Source: Heliocidaris erythrogramma
Lineage: Eukaryota > Echinodermata > Echinoidea > Camarodonta > Echinometridae
NCBI GenBank assembly: GCA_025617745.1
Contig: CM046863.1
Coordinates: forward strand, 2,294,001-2,358,000
Direction: 5' to 3'
DNA: 64,000 bases
Below are positions 47,601 to 55,353 of this stretch, piece by piece. How positions within the stretch are numbered: position 1 is the first letter of the stretch; every line of letters starts with the position of its first letter. The notes beneath the pieces were generated by a model. The model was not told the DNA's origin. It searched no databases and worked only from the letters and a program-made list of their open reading frames with translations. The position numbers were made by a program, and so were the translations under genes.

Positions 47601-49869
47601 GTGTGAATGCTACTTTTCCCAAACTGCACGTCAAAACTATTTTAGGATTAACAGTATTACATACCTGCCAACATTTAGAAATCAGAAATCAGAACAGCCT
47701 GCGCGGGAGCAAAGAGACCGAGCGCAGAATCAAGGCAACCATGTGTGGGGAGGATGCAGGAGGGGTTTTTACTCCTCCCACAGTTGAAAGTTTTTGCATT
47801 TCTTATCTTCAAAAAGATGCAATCTGGGCCATACTGTAATAGGTAATGCTTATAAACTGAATTGATGTGTACAATGAGATTAAGTAGGTTAAATCACATG
47901 ATATGGAACGCAAAATGATACACAGATTTGTTTTCCTGAAAACCTAAAAAACAGAAAATTCTGATTTTTAGGTCCTAAAAATCCCCCCAAAACAGAACAT
48001 ATCTGATTAAAACAGAACAGTTGGCATGTATGGTATGAGCAGTGGTTGGTTGCAACATCTGGCCTACAGTGATATCGCGATCAGATTAGACACTTACCAT
48101 CCGCTTCATCTTTTCCTGGGATTTGAGGATCCTGTTAAACTCTTGCAGGTCTTCTGCTGTCTGCATTGGGAGTGTTGGCATATCCTGTGGGATTTCGTTT
48201 GTCGTTTCCCCCTCAGGGAGCCTGCCCTCCAACTTCCGCAAAATCGATTTAAGCAGTTTTCGGTTCTCCCGCACCTCAGATGTCATGACCTCCATCTTGA
48301 CATGGAGTCGTCTGAACTCTAAAAACAAATAGACAAACAGAACATGAGCTCAGGTTCCAGCATTTGTAAAAATCTAAAATGCATTCTTATCATGTTTTCT
48401 CAACACTACACTGAACCTGCTGGAACAAACCCTTTGTGCCCATTTAAAGTACTTAATCTTTAATTTCTAAATGAAAAATCTCAGTGTTACACACATACCG
48501 GTAATACTTTTCTAAGCAAATGAAGCAGACATCCATATAGGTACAAGAATACGCAATCTGGAGAATCATTTCATAGGCAATTTCTATTAAAAGTTACACT
48601 TGACATACACATTTTTTTTATTGCGCCAGTTCCTCTGGTTGTAACATCACATTTTTAGGCAAGGAACATCACTTTTCTGTTGATTTTCAAATAGAAATTC
48701 TTGTGTGTCAAATAAGACTTTTACAACAATTTTCTGAAAATTACACTGAACCAGAAAAAATGTGATACATGTAAAACAAATATTGATTACCATTTGCAAA
48801 GTCGGGAGATGTTGGAGGGTGAGTTCTTGGTATGGATGATGTTTTTGGGATCTTGTTGATCTTAATGCGAAGCGGGAAGTGTCCGAAGCAGATGATAAAG
48901 GGCCACGGGAAGTGAGTGGAGCAGATGTTGAATGGCCACGGCCACAGGGAGTTTGTGGAGTAGACGTTGAAGGGCCACAGGGAGATTGTGGAGAAGATGT
49001 TGGAATGGCCACGGGGAGTTTGTGGAGCAGATGTTGAACGGCCACGGGGAGTGAGTGGAGCAGATGTTGAACGGCCACGGGGAGTGAGTGGAGCAGATGT
49101 TGAACGGCCACGGGGAGTGAGTGGAGCAGATGTTGAACGGCCATGGACTGGAGCAGATGTTGAATGGCTGAGGGGATAAGGCAGCGGCGAGTAAAATAAA
49201 TAATAAATATTTCTCACATCTATTCTCTTCTCAGTTAGATAGATTTCGATTTGGCTCTTTCTAAACAAAACAGACCATTGAGGTTTCCTGTGCAACATCA
49301 TACGGTACATGTCAAACATGGTGGAAATAAAAGTAAAAATGCAATTAAGTTGTTCCTCCAATCCATCACTAAATAATTTTCGCAGGAATCCAGGTCATCA
49401 TTCATAGTTCATTGCTAACAAAAGGTTATTGTTAATAACCAATAAAAAAAAATTGGTAAAGCAAGCAGGCACAATAATTGTTTTTATTGGTAGCTAGACG
49501 GACGTTACGTCAGCCTGCCCCAACCTGTATTAGTTTCCTAACAAATAAGTCAAGTTTGTCCATCAAATAGTTTTAGTGTGAAACTACACACTTCAAACAA
49601 CATCTCGATGTGAAAATGTTTTTTTCTACCTTCTTTTTAAAAACTTTTTTTAAAACCATACTGGGCACCTAACATCATTGAACTGGCATGGCAATATATG
49701 CATCTATCCAACCCATATCATAAAAGCCTAGGATACCTACCCTGAAGAAAAAGAGATGTAAGGCGCCTGGGCATAACTCTGGGCATTCTTTTTTCGTGGT
49801 GAACCCTTTCCTCTGACTGGAGTCTCTTCCTCCTCACTACTTGAACTCAAAAAGTATCTTGAATTGCGT
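44405..49869 (-). CDS. DUF4806-type protein gene, five exons (5' end unresolved)
   Basis: Exons (minus strand, in order): 49741-49869, 48791-49167, 48098-48318, 45956-46123, 44405-44641. All have AG acceptors and GT donors, and the phases match at each join (2, 1, 0, 0), giving one open frame of about 377 codons. It starts with an acidic/basic segment (SSSSEEEETPVRGKG), then a Ser/Thr/Pro repeat region, a helical segment with LKSILRKLEG, a DUF4806-like domain (PMQTAEDLQEFNRIL... VNRIMEIIVTPELGHQFNWK), and a highly charged ERERL/EKERL coiled coil to the stop. DUF4806 proteins are poorly understood metazoan proteins, often linked to BEN/THAP-like or transposon-derived genes. The first exon begins mid-codon and no initiator was found; an upstream exon with donor at 50307 is possible but does not join in an open phase. 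The introns hold MITEs. Confidence 0.75.
45956..46123 (-). CDS. DUF4806 gene, exon 4 of those visible
   Basis: 168 bp, phase 0 to phase 0. The acceptor CCCCCTAG precedes GTGACATAC; the donor is ATCAG followed by GTAAATATTG. Encodes the second half of the DUF4806-like domain, with NRIM, ELGHQFNWK and KRPFCDLKNIVTVI. Confidence 0.8.
46766..47162. mobile_element. Palindromic MITE with TAGAGTACCGAAGTG ends
   Basis: Starts TAGAGTACCGAAGTGATGAC and ends CACACTTCGGTACTCTA. A perfect-looking inner palindrome (GCCCCATTGAAGTCAGTGT and complement) lies at the centre. About 397 bp, intronic in the DUF4806 gene, with a TA-type target site as in Tc1/mariner-like MITEs. Confidence 0.75.
47200..47526. mobile_element. 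MITE with TTAA target site (copy 2)
   Basis: Same family as 28115-28431, flanked by TTAA at 47196-47199 and 47527-47530. It has a 13-14-bp local duplication (CAGGCCAACTGGT region) near its right end. Intronic in the DUF4806 gene. Confidence 0.8.
47660..48032. mobile_element. Possible MITE with CATACCTGCCAAC ends
   Basis: CATACCTGCCAAC at the left and GTTGGCATGTATG at the right are inverted with one mismatch. Inner AGAAATCAGAA and CAGAAAATTCTG motifs are partly complementary. About 373 bp, intronic, non-coding. Confidence 0.45.
48098..48318 (-). CDS. DUF4806 gene, exon 3 of those visible
   Basis: 221 bp. The acceptor TTGTTTTTAG precedes AGTTCAGACG; the donor is GGATG followed by GTAAGTGTC, a strong consensus. 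Encodes a helical linker (FRRLHVKMEVMTSEV, ENRKLLKSILRKL) and the start of the DUF4806-like domain (PTLPMQTAEDLQEFN). Confidence 0.8.
48791..49167 (-). CDS. DUF4806 gene, exon 2 of those visible (minisatellite exon)
   Basis: 377 bp. The acceptor CCCCTCAG precedes CCATTC; the donor is AAATG followed by GTAATCAA. The first half encodes perfect repeats of STSAPLTPRGR from a 33-bp minisatellite. In the second half the same minisatellite is read in a shifted frame (SLWPFN-like), then the frame ends in SSIPRTHPPTSPDFAN, which joins exon 3. The frame shift inside the repeat does not create a stop. Confidence 0.65.
48915..49165 (-). repeat. 33-bp coding minisatellite
   Basis: Tandem GGAGTGAGTGGAGCAGATGT-type units (33 bp). 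Four near-perfect copies at the right are followed by more diverged copies to the left. Confidence 0.85.
49741..49869 (-). CDS. DUF4806 gene, first visible exon
   Basis: 129 bp. The acceptor ATTATTATTAG precedes ACGCAATTC; the donor is TTCAGG followed by GTAGGTATC. Encodes a serine-, glutamate- and lysine-rich segment, probably disordered. It begins with the last base of a codon, so at least one upstream exon is missing from my model. Confidence 0.6.
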
Positions 49870-51070
49870 CTAATAATAATAATGGTAGAAAAACAATAAA
49901 TGTTCTGCATGACTGTTTTACAAAAAAATGTCAATGTACGATATTGACACTTGTGATTGTTAATAATCCAAAAGTTTCATCTTGAATCAGACTGAAAATT
50001 GGCCATGTTTAACCCTAATAACACCCCCTCTAGAAATCTAGAGAAAAATACAAAAATAAATGGCGAAATAGTCAACCTTGACTACTTGCCAATGAACTCC
50101 ATCATCATCATTAAAAAAAGAAGACATTATCATCATAATCATCATCATCATCAAAACTCAAATTTCTTTGCGTTTTTCTATAACTGTCGAGCCGTTTGAG
50201 TCCGCGTGCAACCACGTGTGACCACTTTTTTACTGGCAGATCTACTACTATTCTACTATGCAAATGTTCGAAAAACTGATACAAGAATTTTAAGGTTTAG
50301 ACTAACCTGATACGAAGGGCCAGTACGTCTGTGCTGTTCGTTGAACAAAGATTTCAATTCCAAACAGTCAAACTTCAAAGAAAGTCCAATTCTTAGATTC
50401 CGAGTTGAAAGTTGTCTTCGCAGGATATAATCAGCAGCATGCAGAGTGTGCGGGGTTTCACAGTGTGTATTTGATGAGCGTGCGCAGCTTAATTGTCGAG
50501 ACAGCTAGCTCTATCGACCCTCAAATTTGTAGGAAAACGTAAACATTGCAAACAAAATCAGTCGACCCCGTTTTTCCTTTCTCCAACTCTCTCTCTCTCT
50601 CTCTCTCAATTGTATTGTTAATGTTATAATTCCATGATATATTAAGCATTGATTTATTGATTTGAACAAAATGTGTCATGATTGTGCCGTATATAGATCT
50701 AACTGTTTGCACTTTCAGTAATGTAATGATAGTGAGCTGGTCGAAATATTTCGTATCGCATCGTGACTAATGTTGGTCGATATTGTGAAACGTCATATTG
50801 AGGACAGACCGACCGGACCAAAGAGTTTTAATTCCGTTCCCGGACCTCTTTGTACCGACCACATGCATTGGCCATGGCGCCTAGTGGCGCAATGGCCAGC
50901 GAGCTGGAAATTGCCATCGCCGGGCAGACATTCCACAGCTTACTTTTTTTCCAAGATATCAGATATCATTTTATCAACCTTAACCCTAACCCGACCGTAA
51001 ACCTCATCCAAACCATTAACACAACCCTAACTCTATTACCACTACATTTTGTATTATTAATTGCGTAAGA
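49870..51070. other. Upstream region of the DUF4806 gene
   Basis: Contains a possible exon with donor at 50307 (CTTCGTATCAG then GTTAGTC), a (CT)n tract near 50590 and a CATTGGCCATGGCGCC segment at 50866. A promoter could lie here but none is demonstrable. Confidence 0.35.
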
Positions 51071-51073
51071 CGA

Positions 51074-51212
51074 GGGGAGCGTTTCATGAAAGGAAGTTGT
51101 CGGATATTTTATCCGACAACTGTTATAAGCTACTGAAATCCTTGCATCTGATTGGCTGAGAGCAAATTTGTCGGATAAAATATCTGACAAGTCCTTTCAT
51201 GAAATGCCCCCC
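51074..51212. mobile_element. Fold-back MITE, GGGGAGCGTTTCATGAAAGG ends
   Basis: 139 bp with inverted ends of about 45 bp reaching in to TTGTCGGATA(TT/AA)TATC. The GTTTCATGAAA hallmark is shared with the elements at 11494 and 43169. Non-coding. Confidence 0.85.
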
Positions 51213-51426
51213 AGGATACGAGCTCTGTCGACGACCGCTTTAATTTGGGGTGGGTTCCTAATTTGTGCGGAATGTCTCCCTTGCGTAAAATTTGATATCT
51301 ACAGACTGGAGTTGTTGGGTGTGTGTGTGCGTACATGTGTGTGGGTTCTGCATAAAGCATTGATGAACCTGTTTAATGGACTGATGCAAAAAAAACAAAA
51401 AAAAAAACACTCGTCGTTGGTTGGTC

Positions 51427-51718
51427 AGTAAATGACGTAAAAATGACGTCTTATTCTGGTCGTAAAATTGTCGTCATTTAGTGGTCAATAAATGACGTCA
51501 GAATCACGTCATATTCTGGTCGTGAAATTGTCGTCATTAACTGGTCAATAAATGACGTCAGAATCACGTCATATTCTGGTCGTGAAAAATTTCAGAATTT
51601 ACTTGTCATCGAATGTCGTCATAATGACGTCATATTTACGTCGTATAAATGACCACTGACCAGTTGACCAGTTATGACCAGAATAAGACGTCATTATGAC
51701 GTCGGTCTGCTATCAGGG
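51427..51718. repeat. GACGTC-rich transposon end, right-type
   Basis: Direct repeats of about 62 bp (AAATGACGTCAGAATCACGT units), then ACGTCGGTCTGCTATCAGGG, the complement of the start at 29585. About 22 kb separates the two ends. Confidence 0.6.
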
Positions 51719-51775
51719 AAAGCGCATTGAAGTATTCACATAATGCGCTATATAAATGTAATATATTATTACTAG
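51719..51775 (+). mobile_element. Retroposon 3' tail fragment
   Basis: AAGCGCATTGAAGTATTCAC followed by GCGCTATATAAATGTAATAT and ATTATTAC resembles the common 3' tail of LINE/SINE pairs ending in a short ATT repeat. No body is attached. Confidence 0.45.
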
Positions 51776-52480
51776 CAGAAGCAGCCCGTGGACATCCACG
51801 GGCCCTAGCTGTGTTTATGATTAATCACCGTACCGTTAATTTGTCACAATAATCAAGCGAATAAATAAAAAAGTCGGATAAAGTTATTTTTTACCAAAAA
51901 GTATTTACAACATGTGCATTGGCGGATCAGGGTGGGGGTACTTCCGGTCCGTGCCCTCCCAACCCCCCTTTTTGGAAGGAAAGTATGCATTTTGACCATG
52001 TACGATCCGCCCTTTTGTCGATTGTGCCCCCCCCCCTTTTAGAATGAAAACCTTTTTTGCTTGTCAAAGAATTATGCAGGGACCCCCATAACCACCACTC
52101 CTGAGCGAATTTTGGAGGTCTGACGTAAAGAAAAATTGTCGTCACCTTCCCCCACCCCCCCTCCCCTCCCCCACCACTGAGCGACTTTCCAAGAACCTGG
52201 CGAGACCAAAAAAATACAGGTCTGCCTTTTCCAAAAGTTGACAAACCTGTGTGCCCCGCCTTATACTAAATTCTGGATCCGCCCGTGAACATGTGTGTAT
52301 GTCTTATTTATCCAAAGCTTGCATGAGTTTTAAAAAAATTACATTTTCATCTTGATGAAGATTAATGATATGGATATAATAATGTTCCAGTACAATATCC
52401 ATGCATAGACCTAGAGGGAGCGATTTGATCTTGCCATGTTTCTGTGGCTTAATACTCGGAGAAATCAAGGCCATGAAAAC
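51776..52480. other. Spacer with C-runs, no gene seen
   Basis: Contains a short hairpin (CCCGTGGACATCCACGGG, 51786-51803) and several C-runs. The ORFs here are compositional. Confidence 0.4.
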
Positions 52481-53863
52481 ATATCATCCAGCGGTACGTC
52501 CCCTGTAAAGGATGCAAAAATGAGAGAAAAAAATGAATTTGTCATTTTATTTTCAGGGGTATTATGGCCCCCTTATATGGGTCTTGGGAGGACCGACGGA
52601 TTGAATTTTCCCTAGATCCTACTCCCCCTTCCCATTCCAATGTCATCCCATCACCCCCAGCGCGAGGGGAGAAGGGATTAATATCATTATACGTATTCAT
52701 ATCATAGTGGAAATAATTTCGTAGGAATTTTTTGTTTCTGTTGTTGGTTTTTTGTTAGTTTTTGTTTGTTTTTGTTTGTTTGTTGTTGGGTTAGGGTTGA
52801 TGATGTCTACATATCAGTTTAGTCTGTCATATCTAAGGGAATGAATTGAGGCGATACACAATAACATCTTTCCAAAGGTATGAAGGCCATTCCCCATTCA
52901 TGTCTGTTGGTGGTTGTCGCATAACTTATGCGACAAACACCCAAATGTGCAGTTAGGTAAACCCTAAACACTATACCCTAACCCTAACCCTTCACTCCAA
53001 AGCCTACCCCTTCCGCGGATCTCTTTATCATCTCTGAATTTTATATCCTTTTTCTTGATTTTTGCTTTTTTGGATACCATAAACGCGTCACACGGGTTAT
53101 GCGCTTCAGCGAGACATGCCCCCCCCCCCCCGGCCCCAGCGACTACAGTGTGAAGCCACAAAATAATGATGTACCTCTATATGCGTGAAACGTAGTACAC
53201 GCAGTAGGCTACATGTAGAACACAGTGCGCCGTGCGAACGAATTACACGCACGTGTATTAGCGCCGTGTACATTGAAGCCATACATGCGACTATAGACTT
53301 TGAGTCTATGCTTGGAGTATACACGCTGTTCTAATTTGGCATACCTCCCCTTCACAGGTAAAGGGTATGGGTTGGCTGGGCATGAAGCTATAACCCGCTT
53401 CATGGGTTGGCAGAATGATTAGGCCTACTCCCTGCGGAAATTCAATGTTTAAAAAATGAATTTATGAAATATGGACGGGATGTCAGCCCTTAAGAAGTGC
53501 CTCCCACCACTCTAAGAACCATTCCCCACCCGTGGTTACCAAAAGGCGGGGACCGAAAGGGCCAGGGGAGGAGCCTATTTGAACCAAAAAAGGAGCCCCA
53601 AATCCTTAGTGTATTATATTACTAGATTATTATTATTTCAATATGGCACGAAAAAGAGACATGATAACGAAGCTTTTCGACCTGCACTCATCAGGTTATC
53701 ACGCAGGTATATGACAAATTACTTTAAATCAACTATATTATACTCGATTAGCCTGGACGCAACCGCCAGACGCCGTAATTTCAGAACAATCGCAAAGCTT
53801 GGACGAACTCCTTTTGTCTGCACAGAAGGGGTTCGTGCGATTGAATGTAGGCGGCTTCCAGAA
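52481..53863. repeat. 1.38-kb tandem unit, copy 1 (intact)
   Basis: Repeated directly in tandem as 53864-55019 plus 58472-58713. It contains GTTTGTT-rich sequence, a C-run and, in its last ~250 bp, the 3' end of an older Penelope-like element. Both halves of the target site later hit by the intact Penelope-like element are unbroken here (near 53623-53635). Confidence 0.9.
53663..53700 (-). ncRNA. Hammerhead-ribozyme-like motif in old PLE 3' end (copy 1)
   Basis: On the minus strand: stem I GATAAC paired with GTTATC, core CTGATGA, a short poorly paired stem II (GTGCAGGTC), GAAA, and a palindromic stem III AAGCTT ending in TTC at the cleavage position. Such minimal hammerheads with palindromic stem III are known from Penelope-like elements. 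Repeated at 58513-58550. Confidence 0.55.
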
Positions 53864-55019
53864 ATATCATCCAGCGGTACGTCCCCTGTAAAGGATGCAA
53901 AAATGAGAGAAAAAAATGAATTTGTCATTTTATTTTCAAGGGTATTATGGCCCCCTTATATGGGTCTTGGGAGGACCGACGGATTGAATTTTCCCTAGAT
54001 CCTACTCCCCCTTCCCATTCCAATGTCATCCCATCACCCCCAGCGCGAGGGGAGAAGGGATTAATATCATTATACGTATTCATATCATAGTGGAAATAAT
54101 TTCGTAGGAATTTTTTGTTTCTGTTGTTGGTTTTTTGTTAGTTTTTGTTTGTTTTTGTTTGTTTGTTGTTGGGTTAGGGTTGATGATGTCTACATATCAG
54201 TTTAGTCTGTCATATCTAAGGGAATGAATTGAGGCGATACACAATAACATCTTTCCAAAGGTATGAAGGCCATTCCTCATTCATGTCTGTTGGTGGTTGT
54301 CGCATAACTTATGCGACAAACACCCAAATGTGCAGTTAGGTAAACCCTAAACACTATACCCTTACCCTAACCCTTCACTCCAAAGCCTACCCCTTCCGCG
54401 GATCTCTTTATCATCTCTGAATTTTATATCCTTTTTCTTGATTTTTGCTTTTTTGGATACCATAAACGCGTCACACGGGTTATGCGCTTCAGCGAGACAT
54501 GCCCCCCCCCCCCCCGGCCCCAGCGACTACAGTGTGAAGCCACAAAATAATGATGTACCTCTATATGCGTGAAACGTAGTACACGCAGTAGGCTACATGT
54601 AGAACACAGTGCGCCGTGCGAACGAATTACACGCACGTGTATTAGCGCCGTGTACATTGAAGCCATACATGCGACTATAGACTTTGAGTCTATGCTTGGA
54701 GTATACACGCTGTTCTAATTTGGCATACCTCCCCTTCACAGGTAAAGGGTATGGGTTGGCTGGGCATGAAGCTATAACCCGCTTCATGGGTTGGCAGAAT
54801 GATTAGGCCTACTCCCTGCGGAAATTCAATGTTTAAAAAATGAATTTATGAAATATGGACGGGATGTCAGCCCTTAAGAAGTGCCTCCCACCACTCTAAG
54901 AACCATTCCCCACCCGTGGTTACCAAAAGGCGGGGACCGAAAGGGCCAGGGGAGGAGCCTATTTGAACCAAAAAAAGAGCCCCAAATCCTTAGTGTATTA
55001 TATTACTAGATTATTATTA
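53864..55019. repeat. 1.38-kb tandem unit, copy 2 (left part)
   Basis: Near-identical to 52481-53635, including a C-run one or two bases longer. Interrupted at 55019 by the Penelope-like element; the rest resumes at 58472. Confidence 0.9.
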
Positions 55020-55053
55020 GATGATCTTTGAAGGTTTGCATGGTGGAGCTTAT

Positions 55054-55353
55054 AACGTGGAGAAGGTTTACGGTTCACCATGTGTGTTGGTAGGAGGAAA
55101 GGGAAAAAAGAAAATTGGAGATGGATAGACGAAAAAGGATGACAAGAGAGAAAAGAAGAAATAATCTTTCGTGACACTGGGTGAAGTCCTGAAAAGGACT
55201 GTAGACCAGATGAGATGAGATGAGAAGACTTGGTTGATGACCGATGGATGAGCAGCGATGGATTGAGTAGCGAAGGTTTGAGTAGATGAGGCTTGAGTAG
55301 GAGGTTACTCGACGTTTCGGACAGGTTGACTGTCCGTCATCAGGAGTGAAGTG
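55054..55353 (-). repeat. PLE terminal inverted repeat, 3' arm
   Basis: 300 bp, complementary to 58173-58472 with only two or so differences. It carries the sense-oriented hammerhead motif and overlaps the last codons and stop of the ORF. Confidence 0.92.
55307..55347 (-). ncRNA. Hammerhead ribozyme motif, PLE 3' arm
   Basis: Minus strand: stem I ACTC with GAGT, core CTGATGA, stem II GGACAG / CTGTCC with a TCAAC loop, GAAAC, then GTC as cleavage triplet. Stem III (ACGT) is palindromic and has no loop, so activity would need a dimer. There is one extra C between the core and stem II, which departs from the consensus. The ORF stop codon is the first TGA of the core. Confidence 0.6.

Noticed and set aside
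51927-52244. 105-aa minus-strand Gly-rich ORF
   Set aside because: Generated by C-runs; no domain or splice context.
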